8,455 bases of DNA, from contig JAAEOI010000507.1 in NCBI GenBank assembly GCA_024244665.1, positions 1-8,455 on the forward strand, in the 5' to 3' direction. Shown here in pieces: positions 1 to 6,242 of this stretch. Both the position numbers and the translations under genes were made by a program. How positions within the stretch are numbered: the stretch's first letter is position 1; every line of letters starts with the position of its first letter. The DNA is from Bacteroidota bacterium (GTDB lineage: Bacteria; Bacteroidota; Bacteroidia; Bacteroidales; GCA-2748055). Under the pieces are notes generated by a model. That model ran no database searches. It saw only the letters and a list, made by a program, of their open reading frames with translations, and was not told where the DNA came from.

Positions 1-1
1 T

Positions 2-1582
2 CCCTATGATGTGACCAGGATCAAAGCTGCCAATCCTGAGAATCCAGAATGGGGATTGGGAAGTCATTTCTGGGGAGAACCCGAGATAGGCTACTACCTG
101 AACAATGAGGCGTGGGCCATCCGGAGGCATGCACGACAGCTTGCGGATGCAGGGGTGGATGTGATCATTTTTGATGTGACCAATAACCGCACTTTTCCGG
201 AGGTATATCTTACAGTATGTGAGGAATGGCGGGCAATGAGAGCTGAGGGTGAAATCACACCGGATATCAGTTTCCTGGGCAGTGAGATCTCTGTGAACAC
301 CCTCTGGAAAGACTTTTATAAGAAGGGCATGTACCCGGATCTATGGTTCCTGTGGAAGGGGAAACCCCTCCTGTTGTATGGACAACATGAACAGCCCCAG
401 CGCAATAAAGTAAATGATATAGTTTTCGAAGAGGATATCCTGAACTTCTTCAGCCTGCGACAGAGCTGGGCATGGACCTCGCTCCCCTGGTATGACGATG
501 GAAGAGACGAATGGCCCTGGGTGGACCATTTTCCCCAGACCATCGGATGGCATGAGGACCCGGACATTGCCGAAAATGTGCCTGTGGCTGTGGCCCAGCA
601 TCCCCTGTCAAATATTGGCCGGAGTTTTCACCATTTCCATCAGCCGGAAACCGATCGCTATGATCTGACCCCCTTTACCGGTCACGGACTCCATTTCCAG
701 GAGCAGTGGGACAGGGCGCTTGAAGTGGATCCCGAATTTGTATTTGTAACAGGCTGGAACGAATGGTCAGCCGGTGCCCAGAAGATGGAGGAACCGGTCA
801 TTCCCAACCTTCTGAAATGGAACTTCTATCCCGGCGCTCACCTGGGGAAGGCAGGAAAAACCATCGAAATCGGGGATAAATATTTCATCGACCAGTACAA
901 CCAGGAGTTCAGCCGGGACATTGAACCCATGGCTGGAGGGCATACCGACAACTACTATTACCAGCTGGTCGATAACGTGAGGAGATATAAGGGGGTTCAG
1001 AAACCCACTCCTCCCGGCCCCGGGATCTCCATCGAGATTGAGGGAGATTTTGATCAGTGGAAAGCTGTGGAGGCCCACTACTTCGATCATATGGGAGATG
1101 TGGAGCACCGCAATGGTGAAGGGGCTGGTGCTGCGGGTCCCTATGTGGAGCGCTCAGGAAGGAATGACATCGTAGAATCGAAGGTCACGCAGGATGACCA
1201 AAACTTCTATTTTTATGTAAAAACCAGGGATAGACTGACGCCTCACTCCGATCCGGACTGGATGTTGTTATATATTGATCAGGATCAGGACCATAAGTCA
1301 GGTTGGGAGGGATATGACCTTTTGATCAACGCATCAAATCGCTCTGTGCTTGTCACTTCCCTGCAGTTATGGACCGGGAAAAAATGGGGAAAGCCGGTGG
1401 AGGTGCACTATCGCTACGAGGGAAATGAACTGATGATCGGGGTGCCGAGGTCAATGATTCCCGGAGACTCCTTCGATTTTCACTGGACCGACAATGTTCC
1501 GGTAAGCGGAGATATCAACGATTTATTCCTGAAAGGGGACAATGCCCCCGAGCGGAGGTTCAACTACCGCTACCGCGAATGA
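2..1582 (+). CDS. Glycoside-hydrolase-like protein (GH71/GH99-like barrel) with C-terminal CBM9-like domain, 5'-truncated
   Basis: The reading frame is open to the window edge (codons for P-Y-D-V precede the internal GTG at 11), so the N-terminus, probably with a signal peptide, is missing. Numbering from the GTG at 11, the N-terminal part has a WGEPEIGYY motif (about 21-29), a barrel-strand-like DAGVDVIIFDVTN (about 47-58) and a VTGWNEWSAG motif (about 246-255). Glutamate in a W-N-E-W context is typical of GH71/GH99-type and related clan hydrolases, which makes E251 the best catalytic candidate, with E23/E25 also possible. After a proline-rich linker (about 331-338), residues 339-523 read as a beta-rich module (IEGDFDQW, FYFYVKTRD, LLYIDQDQD, YDLLIN) resembling CBM9/DOMON-like carbohydrate-binding domains. 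It probably acts outside the cytoplasm on a polysaccharide, but the substrate and the exact GH family cannot be read from the sequence. It converges on vapC with 10 bases between the stops. Family assignment is moderate; that it is coding is near certain. Confidence 0.8.
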   Translation, partial: PYDVTRIKAANPENPEWGLGSHFWGEPEIGYYLNNEAWAIRRHARQLADAGVDVIIFDVTNNRTFPEVYLTVCEEWRAMRAEGEITPDISFLGSEISVNTLWKDFYKKGMYPDLWFLWKGKPLLLYGQHEQPQRNKVNDIVFEEDILNFFSLRQSWAWTSLPWYDDGRDEWPWVDHFPQTIGWHEDPDIAENVPVAVAQHPLSNIGRSFHHFHQPETDRYDLTPFTGHGLHFQEQWDRALEVDPEFVFVTGWNEWSAGAQKMEEPVIPNLLKWNFYPGAHLGKAGKTIEIGDKYFIDQYNQEFSRDIEPMAGGHTDNYYYQLVDNVRRYKGVQKPTPPGPGISIEIEGDFDQWKAVEAHYFDHMGDVEHRNGEGAGAAGPYVERSGRNDIVESKVTQDDQNFYFYVKTRDRLTPHSDPDWMLLYIDQDQDHKSGWEGYDLLINASNRSVLVTSLQLWTGKKWGKPVEVHYRYEGNELMIGVPRSMIPGDSFDFHWTDNVPVSGDINDLFLKGDNAPERRFNYRYRE

Positions 1583-1592
1583 ACGATGAAGC

Positions 1593-2009
1593 TTAACCCG
1601 GCCAGGTCCTGATCTTGTGCAATTCTATAGGAATAACGGATTGAAAGTTGATAAAATCTTTATCAGTAGTAAAAATGGGCATCCGAAGGCGAGTAGAGAT
1701 AGCACACAATAAAAAGTCGGTATTTGAAGCATGGATGCCATTTTCCCGAGCTGTGTTAAAATACTGGGCCGCCATTTCGTAATCTTCTGTTTCTAATGCG
1801 AGATCTTTGAAAGCCCTGAGATGCTTTTTAAGAACTCCATATTGTTTTTCTGATTTGATTCCATTGAGAAGTTCTTGACGAACAGGACCAATGAGTTGAG
1901 CACGAACCTCTTTTATAAGCTCCTCAAGTTCTTCAACATGCTTGTTTTCAGAGTCTTCACTTCTCCTTAACGCTAAGGACCATACACTGGTATCGACAAT
2001 GACTTTCAT
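1593..2009 (-). CDS. vapC: VapC-type PIN-domain ribonuclease toxin
   Basis: The protein has 138 residues, the usual length for VapC. The PIN-domain acidic residues are all visible: D6 in the opening VIVDTSVW, E46 in GPVRQELLNG, D98 in HASNTDFLL and D116 in IFTTDKDF. The C-terminal order (N-T-D-F, then T-T-D-K-D-F) is standard for the family. Such toxins are Mg2+-dependent RNases that cut tRNA or rRNA when released from their antitoxin. The ATG at 2009 overlaps the vapB stop as ATGA (2006-2009), so the two genes are translationally coupled with the antitoxin first. No active-site residue is missing, so the toxin looks intact. Confidence 0.93.
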   Translation of the reverse strand: MKVIVDTSVWSLALRRSEDSENKHVEELEELIKEVRAQLIGPVRQELLNGIKSEKQYGVLKKHLRAFKDLALETEDYEMAAQYFNTARENGIHASNTDFLLCAISTRLRMPIFTTDKDFINFQSVIPIELHKIRTWPG

Positions 2010-2206
2010 CTAGCAGCCCGCTGCTTTTTGTAATCGTAGTCCTGATCATAATCAATTGAGTGGAAAATCCGCAGGATCTCAGATTGTTTCCTGCGCTGGA
2101 TGTATTCCATTAAGGCTTCAGTTACAGCTCCTTTTTTTGTCCGGTGTTTACCGACCAACTTTGCTTCTTCTATAAGCCCATCATCTATAGCTAAATTTGT
2201 GGCCAT
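2006..2206 (-). CDS. vapB: VapB-type antitoxin (ribbon-helix-helix, DUF2191-like)
   Basis: This 66-residue protein lies directly upstream of vapC and overlaps it by four bases. Its N-terminal half (MATNLAIDDGLIEEAKLVG, then TKKGAVTEALMEYIQRRKQ) matches the short beta strand plus two helices of ribbon-helix-helix antitoxins: a strand at about 3-7, helix one at about 9-18 and helix two at about 24-40. The charged, aromatic tail (about 43-66, with repeated D-Y) is the part that in this family threads into the PIN active site. It should dimerise, bind the palindrome at 2229-2258 and autorepress the operon, more strongly when complexed with VapC. There is no strong Shine-Dalgarno ahead of the ATG, which is common in Bacteroidota. 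Confidence 0.9.
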   Translation of the reverse strand: MATNLAIDDGLIEEAKLVGKHRTKKGAVTEALMEYIQRRKQSEILRIFHSIDYDQDYDYKKQRAAR

Positions 2207-2228
2207 GTGTGATAAATATTATCTTTTC

Positions 2229-2258
2229 TACACATAAAGATATAGTATTTTATGTGTA
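2229..2258 (-). promoter_or_regulatory. vapBC operator: perfect 10-base-arm inverted repeat
   Basis: The arms TACACATAAA (2229-2238) and TTTATGTGTA (2249-2258) are exact reverse complements separated by 10 bases. The site lies 23 bases upstream of the vapB ATG and overlaps the predicted -7 element. This is the position and form expected for autoregulation by a dimeric ribbon-helix-helix antitoxin. A second small inverted repeat, GATAA/TTATC (2211-2223), lies between it and the start codon. Confidence 0.7.
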
Positions 2259-2265
2259 ACTTCAA
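2235..2265 (-). promoter_or_regulatory. Candidate Bacteroidota-type -33/-7 promoter of vapBC
   Basis: On the minus strand, TTG (2265-2263) is followed by 20 bases and then TATCTTTA (2242-2235). This resembles the Bacteroidota consensus TTTG-N19-21-TAnnTTTG, with the last G of the -7 box replaced by A. It lies about 30 bases upstream of the vapB ATG and overlaps the palindrome, so bound antitoxin would block polymerase. No transcript data are available; this is a pattern match. Confidence 0.5.
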
Positions 2266-2326
2266 CAATAAAGAGACATACAGCCAAATATTACAAAACG
2301 CTTGCCCAACAAGACGATGTGCGTAC

Positions 2327-3277
2327 TTAGCAATTCAGGAATAGTTTCCTGTATTCACGCGGAGAAAATCCGGTTCTTGCTCTGAATACGTTGGCAAAAT
2401 GCTGAGACGAGTAAAACCCGGACTCAATAGCAATATCTGTGATTGTTTTTTCGCCTTGTTTCAGATGGATCTGTGCTGCCTCAACCCGTAAATGGAGCAG
2501 GTATTGATGCGGTGAAAAACCGGTCTCCCTCCTGATGAAATTGTAGAAGCTGGTTTGACCCATATCCAGCTGTGCGGCCAGCTCTTCTGTCTTCAGGTTT
2601 CGATGAAGCTGATTTTGCAGAAAATGATTCAACCTGTCCATCTGATCTCTTTCAGAATTATTATCTGAATAGTCAGTCTGTTTTTTCAGCGCCCGGGCTG
2701 TCTCAACCAGTAACTCATCTGTCAGGCCGTTTACCCTGGCCTTATATCCCAGATCCTGATCAAATATCTCTCTCTGTAATTCGTCAAAAATCCGCCCTGT
2801 TTCTTTACTGCGGAATGAGTTGGAATCACTGTTATTCAGGTAGATATCTGAAATTTCACTGCATTCGAAAGGGGAGAGAGAGGACCATTTTCCCAATTTC
2901 AGATCCTCCGCAGGTGAGAATATTTCCGGTGAAATAATGATCCAGTTTAAGGACCCTATATCCAGAACGCCCTGGGGACTTCCATGCTTTTGCCAGGGGC
3001 TTGTAATAAAACAGTCTCCCGGATATAAGTCATATGTTTTATGCTCCACGATCCATTTATATCTCCCCTCCCGAACATAACAAATTTCAATCCCTTTATT
3101 CAGATGCAGGCCCAGAGAATCGGGAACAATCCGCTTCATTTTTAATTTTCCGAATTCTCTGATGTGTCCGAATGGTTCGATATATGATGTATCGCATAGA
3201 TAATCATGTGCCACAGGGACCTTATCAAGAATCTGGGCCATGTAGGAGCTGACTATAAAATTATTCAATTTACTCAT
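2327..3277 (-). CDS. AraC-family transcriptional regulator with N-terminal cupin sensor domain
   Basis: The protein has 316 residues from the ATG at 3277. A TTG at 3289 is in frame, but the ATG is preferred. Residues about 35-120 form a cupin-like sensor (LNKGIEICYVREGRYKW, YDLYPGDCFITSPWQKHG). The C-terminal hundred residues hold two helix-turn-helix units: LKTEELAAQLDMGQTSFYNFIRRETGFSP (about 228-256, described here by its ends and core) and TITDIAIESGFYSSQHFANVFR (about 278-299), closing with the family signature RTGFSPREYR. Such proteins bind a sugar and activate nearby catabolic genes; the likely targets are the genes from 5052 onward. The start overlaps the ATPase stop by 8 bases, so it is probably now co-transcribed with the ATPase. 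Its first codons and leader are repeated at 4852-4973, next to the operon it presumably controls. The N-terminus (MSKLNNF) differs from the relic copy (MKNF). Confidence 0.9.
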   Translation of the reverse strand: MSKLNNFIVSSYMAQILDKVPVAHDYLCDTSYIEPFGHIREFGKLKMKRIVPDSLGLHLNKGIEICYVREGRYKWIVEHKTYDLYPGDCFITSPWQKHGSPQGVLDIGSLNWIIISPEIFSPAEDLKLGKWSSLSPFECSEISDIYLNNSDSNSFRSKETGRIFDELQREIFDQDLGYKARVNGLTDELLVETARALKKQTDYSDNNSERDQMDRLNHFLQNQLHRNLKTEELAAQLDMGQTSFYNFIRRETGFSPHQYLLHLRVEAAQIHLKQGEKTITDIAIESGFYSSQHFANVFRARTGFSPREYRKLFLNC

Positions 3278-3323
3278 TTGAATGTGCAAAAAACTTCACT
3301 GCAAGATTGAGCATTTTTTTAGT
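3202..3323. repeat. 122-base direct repeat, left copy (araC 5' end plus leader, ATPase 3' end)
   Basis: This copy pairs with 4852-4973 at an offset of exactly 1650. Bases 3202-3262 match the right copy with only two differences in 61. The next roughly 20 bases (3263-3283), around the araC start codon, are largely different. Bases 3284-3309 match again with one difference, and ttttttagt (3315-3323) closes the repeat. Similarity ends abruptly at both edges. This copy encodes the first araC codons on one reading frame and the last ATPase codons on another. Confidence 0.9.
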
Positions 3324-4613
3324 ACTATCCGCCATAAACAGGGGGAGATTTAGTAACCCGTTATCGTATTTCAAATTTTTCATTGAGAATCGGATGCGTA
3401 ATTTTGGATGATAAAGCTCGTTATAGACGAAAAGACTTCTTCTCCTAACACTCTCTCCCGATTTTACCTCAATTGGAATAAGTTCATTATTGTATTGGAT
3501 AACATAATCTATTTCAGCTTTATTACCCGAAGTCCAATAGGCCGGTCTACCCTCAAACTGATGAATAAGGCTCTGCAATACATAGTTCTCGCTCAGTGCG
3601 CCTTTAAATTCAGTAAATAACCGATTCCCCTCCGTAATTGCCAAAGGTGATAAAAGTGCTTGTCGTCTTAACAGGCCGGTATCCAACATATACAATTTGA
3701 ATGCTGATAGATCACGATAAGCAGATAGTGGTAGTTTTGCTGCTGAGATTCTATATATTTTATGTATCAATCCTGCTTTGTCAAGCCATTCTATTGCATT
3801 CTCATATTCCCGTGCCCGTGCACCTTGTTTCACGGTTTGATACAAGAATTTTTTATTTTCTCTCGACAATTGAGATGGTATGGAATCCCATACATAACCA
3901 ACTTTTAATATATCAGATTTATCAATATGCTTTGAAAAATCCAGTGAATAGGCATCTAACACATTTCGCAAGGTTTTTTGAACTCTTTCACTATCTAAAT
4001 TTTCCAGATACGAGACAATAGCTTCCGGCATTCCTCCGGTGATAAAATAAGATTTAAACTGTTCTAATAGTTGATTATAGAATATATCAGGAATGGGCTC
4101 AATGCGATCTATGTTTTTGAGATACTCGCATAATTGTGGATCTGAAAAGGATAAAAATTCCAAAAAAGTAACAGGGTAAATGTCAATAAAATCAACTTTC
4201 CCTACTGGAAATGTTCGACCTTTTGCCATTGCTACTCCCAGCATTGAACCAGCGGCTACTACCGCATATTCTGGAGCTTTTTCACAAAAATACTTCAATG
4301 TACCCAATGCCTCGTTACACTCCTGAATCTCATCAAAAACAATTAGCGTAGTATCTGGTTTAATCTTTTTGCCACAGACCAATGATAAATTTCTTAAAAT
4401 ACGCTGCACATCTTTAGTGTCTTTAAAGAATTGTTTTAGCTCTGCTTGCTCATCAAAATTGAAATATGCAGTCTGCTTAAAATTGTTCTCTCCAAACTTT
4501 TCCAGCGAAAAAGTTTTTCCGACTTGCCTTGCTCCACGAAGAATTAACGGCTTTCTATGAACAGACTCTTTCCACTCAATTAGTTTCTGCTCAATATTTC
4601 TTTTAATCTCCAT
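3270..4613 (-). CDS. AAA ATPase with DUF4143 / PD-(D/E)XK-like C-terminal domain
   Basis: The ATG at 4613 gives 447 residues; an upstream in-frame GTG at 4622 would add three but lies in an AATCACA repeat. Walker A is GARQVGKT (27-34), Walker B is LIVFDEIQE (90-98), and a sensor-like AAGSML follows at 120-125. The C-terminal DUF4143 region has SENYV (341-345) and a nuclease-like set EIDYVIQ...IPIEVKSG with D369, E382 and K384. This architecture is widespread, often in many copies, in Bacteroidota and archaea; its role is unresolved, with mobile-element or defence-like roles suggested. Members usually end soon after a motif like LPLFMA (423-428). Here a further tail from about residue 430 is encoded inside the 122-base repeat shared with the araC leader, so the C-terminus looks acquired. 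The gene is visibly richer in A and T than the hydrolase genes, consistent with transfer. Confidence 0.9.
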   Translation of the reverse strand: MEIKRNIEQKLIEWKESVHRKPLILRGARQVGKTFSLEKFGENNFKQTAYFNFDEQAELKQFFKDTKDVQRILRNLSLVCGKKIKPDTTLIVFDEIQECNEALGTLKYFCEKAPEYAVVAAGSMLGVAMAKGRTFPVGKVDFIDIYPVTFLEFLSFSDPQLCEYLKNIDRIEPIPDIFYNQLLEQFKSYFITGGMPEAIVSYLENLDSERVQKTLRNVLDAYSLDFSKHIDKSDILKVGYVWDSIPSQLSRENKKFLYQTVKQGARAREYENAIEWLDKAGLIHKIYRISAAKLPLSAYRDLSAFKLYMLDTGLLRRQALLSPLAITEGNRLFTEFKGALSENYVLQSLIHQFEGRPAYWTSGNKAEIDYVIQYNNELIPIEVKSGESVRRRSLFVYNELYHPKLRIRFSMKNLKYDNGLLNLPLFMADSTKKMLNLAVKFFAHSNE

Positions 4614-4616
4614 GAT

Positions 4617-4740
4617 AATCACATTTTAAGTATCGATTATGCAATAAAAATCACATTATTCACCTTTAATATAATGTGAATATACGTAATTCCCATTGAG
4701 AAATCACACTTTATATGTCTATTATGTGTGAAAAATCACA
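4617..4740. promoter_or_regulatory. Array of AATCACA/TGTGA half-sites upstream of the ATPase
   Basis: AATCACA occurs on the plus strand at 4617, 4649, 4702 and 4734, giving spacings of 32, 53 and 32 bases, close to 3, 5 and 3 turns of B-DNA. The opposite half-site TGTGA occurs at 4675 and 4727. Two imperfect palindromes result: TCACATTAT (4651-4659) with ATAATGTGA (4671-4679), and TCACAC (4704-4709) with GTGTGA (4726-4731). A compact TGTGA-AAAA-TCACA lies at 4727-4740. The array fills the interval just before the ATPase start and probably binds a dimeric repressor or activator cooperatively. The halves resemble CRP/FNR-type sites, but the spacings do not match the classic six bases. Confidence 0.6.
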
Positions 4741-4851
4741 AAAAAGACACTTAGATGCGGGTTTATCGTTAATTTCTGCCGGTGATCCTCCTATTTTCAT
4801 TCATCTAAAAAGACCTGGCAAATAGAGCTCCTTTTTTCGGCCTATTAGCGC
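4741..4851. other. Unassigned intergenic sequence between the operator array and the repeat
   Basis: About 110 bases hold no recognised promoter, RNA gene or terminator. The 5' two thirds lie beyond the array. The last part (from 4805) is the out-of-family tail of the araC relic's reading frame, including a T-rich run followed by CGGCC (4833-4842). It is likely junction DNA that arrived with the ATPase cassette. I see nothing functional in it. Confidence 0.4.
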
Positions 4852-4918
4852 AATCATGTGCCACAGTGACCTTATCAAGAATCTGTGCCATGTAGGAGCT
4901 GACTATAAAATTCTTCAT
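4805..4918 (-). pseudogene. Truncated araC 5' fragment (37 codons)
   Basis: From the ATG at 4918 the frame reads MKNFIVSSYMAQILDKVTVA and continues HDC. This matches residues 6-25 or so of the intact regulator (NFIVSSYMAQILDKVPVAHD). It then runs into unrelated residues (ANRPKKGALFARSF) and stops at 4805. It lacks the cupin and both helix-turn-helix units, so it cannot regulate. Its start codon faces away from the operon at 5052, which is the classical divergent position for an AraC regulator. I infer it is the stub left at the original araC locus. Confidence 0.75.
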
Positions 4919-4973
4919 GTTTCCTGTGATTTGTGCAAAAAACATCACTGCAAGATTGTGAAAGTTTTTTAGT
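4852..4973. repeat. 122-base direct repeat, right copy
   Basis: This is the partner of 3202-3323, with overall identity of roughly 85 percent judged by eye. The first 61 bases are nearly identical, the middle 20 are diverged, and the third block (4933-4958) has one difference. The middle carries TGTGATT (4925-4931), a match in opposite orientation to the array motif, which the left copy lacks. The copy ends about 80 bases before the start of the downstream operon. Confidence 0.9.
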
Positions 4974-5051
4974 CGGGCATTGTTTACATTGCAAAATATC
5001 AAGCGTGATACCGAATAACCAGATTTCGTGTACAATAAAACTGGCGTTATT
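4974..5051 (+). promoter_or_regulatory. Leader/promoter region of the 5052 operon
   Basis: These 78 bases separate the right repeat copy from the ATG at 5052. As the only upstream non-coding DNA of the operon, they should hold its promoter and the AraC-type binding site. I could not find a convincing TAnnTTTG -7 box or a clear Shine-Dalgarno here. The assignment rests on position alone. Confidence 0.35.
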
Positions 5052-6194
5052 ATGGAAAATGTTTTAGATAAATGGCAAAGCAGAATCGCTTCATCGGAGG
5101 AGAAGCTTTCAGCGGTTTACCGTTTTGAGAACAAGAGAGCACCCACCGTCATTGTGGATACCAATTACTGGACTTTTGGTGATCAATTGGATGTGATTCC
5201 GGCTGATTACTACACCAATCCCGCTGCTGCTTTTCGCTACCAGATGGATAAGATAGAGTGGCACTATAAGAACATTCCCCATGATGCCTACATGCCTTTC
5301 CTACATCCATGGTATGGCACCGGCGTGTTGGCTTCGGCATTTGGAATCGATCTTATTTGCAATGAAAAGGCCGATCCTGCAGTAAACATCTCTAAAATGA
5401 AACATCCGGAGGAGATCGATGAGCTGGTAAAACCGGTACAGGGAGAGGCGGGTGCAATGAAAATTGTCACAAGGATGATTGATTATTTCCGGGCTCAAAC
5501 TGACCTGCCGGTGGTTTTTACCGATTGTCAGGGCCCCCTCTCCACAGCTTTTCAAATCGCAGGCTATGACAATTTGTGCTACTGGATGTATGACCATCCC
5601 GATCAGGTTCATAAATTAATGGCGCTTGTCACTGACGCCCTGATCGACTGGGTGAAATTTCAGAAAGAGCGCACCGGTCAGCCGCTTCGGGGAGCCAGCT
5701 ACCCCCTGGGTGTGAAGGTGCCCGAGGGTTATGGTGGTGTTTGGATGTCGGATGATGATTCGGTCATTATGGAAGCAGACCTCTATAATGAGTTCGTACG
5801 ACCTTACAATGAGAAACTGCTGAAGGCCTTTGGCGGCGGATGCATTCACTATTGCGGGAATTCGACACAAAACATTGAAAACTATTGTAATACCGAGGGG
5901 GTAAGCTCCATCAATAATTTTAACATGGATAACCTTAAGGCTGCAGCAAAGATCCGCCGGGCATTGCGGGAGAAGGGGATTGTCTATATGGCCTGCGACT
6001 TTGTAACCAGCGATCAGCGGATGGAAGACTACTACAGAGAATTGCATAAGGCCATGGATGGGCCTGAAGGATTGATTGTATGTGCATATGTGGCACCGGC
6101 CATTGCACTCGACAAGGGAAAGTATGAAGCTGCATCCCGGGATCGCCCGCTGCTTTCAAACCGTGTCCTTGAAATGGCATCAAAGTATTTTTAA
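5052..6194 (+). CDS. URO-D superfamily protein, MtaA/CmuA-like methyltransferase candidate
   Basis: The ATG at 5052 gives 380 residues, the usual length for the uroporphyrinogen decarboxylase fold; a GTG eight codons upstream is less likely. The family shape is seen in VVFTDCQGPLSTAFQIAG (about 154-171), YDHPDQVHKLM (180-190) and the segment GGGCIHYCGN (261-270). H266 and C268, with C344 in LIVCAYVAP, resemble the H-x-C...C zinc site of MtaA/MtbA-type methylcobamide:CoM methyltransferases. Haem-pathway HemE instead uses N-terminal arginines and has no such zinc set. I therefore infer zinc-dependent methyl transfer rather than haem synthesis; the methyl donor is unknown. No signal peptide is seen, so it is cytoplasmic. 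It heads an operon with GH120 48 bases downstream. Confidence 0.8.
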   Translation: MENVLDKWQSRIASSEEKLSAVYRFENKRAPTVIVDTNYWTFGDQLDVIPADYYTNPAAAFRYQMDKIEWHYKNIPHDAYMPFLHPWYGTGVLASAFGIDLICNEKADPAVNISKMKHPEEIDELVKPVQGEAGAMKIVTRMIDYFRAQTDLPVVFTDCQGPLSTAFQIAGYDNLCYWMYDHPDQVHKLMALVTDALIDWVKFQKERTGQPLRGASYPLGVKVPEGYGGVWMSDDDSVIMEADLYNEFVRPYNEKLLKAFGGGCIHYCGNSTQNIENYCNTEGVSSINNFNMDNLKAAAKIRRALREKGIVYMACDFVTSDQRMEDYYRELHKAMDGPEGLIVCAYVAPAIALDKGKYEAASRDRPLLSNRVLEMASKYF

Positions 6195-6242
6195 AGTTCC
6201 CTGATCTGAAGAATACAAGCATTACAACATAAAGAAGCATCA

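Noticed and set aside
4602..4770. CRISPR array suggested by repeated AATCACA units
   Set aside because: The units are only 7 bases, spacings vary (32, 53, 32), and no cas genes are present.
4711..4800. A 29-codon minus-strand reading frame (MKIGGSPAEIND...) across the array
   Set aside because: It is too short, matches no family I recognise, and overlaps the palindromic regulatory array.
3202..4973. Template/variable repeat pair of a diversity-generating retroelement
   Set aside because: The repeat length fits, but there is no reverse transcriptase, differences are not adenine-specific, and neither copy is in a variable-domain gene.
3202..4973. Insertion-sequence target-site duplication
   Set aside because: At 122 bases and roughly 85 percent identity it is too long and diverged, and there is no transposase or terminal inverted repeat.
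4919..5035. N-terminal extension of the araC relic frame (MYTKSGYSVSRL...)
   Set aside because: It starts on a non-ATG codon overlapping the opposing leader. The ATG at 4918, matching the intact araC start region, is a better start.
5616..6047. Long minus-strand frames inside the URO-D and GH120 genes
   Set aside because: They are antisense to well-supported proteins, have no recognisable motifs, and look like shadow frames.
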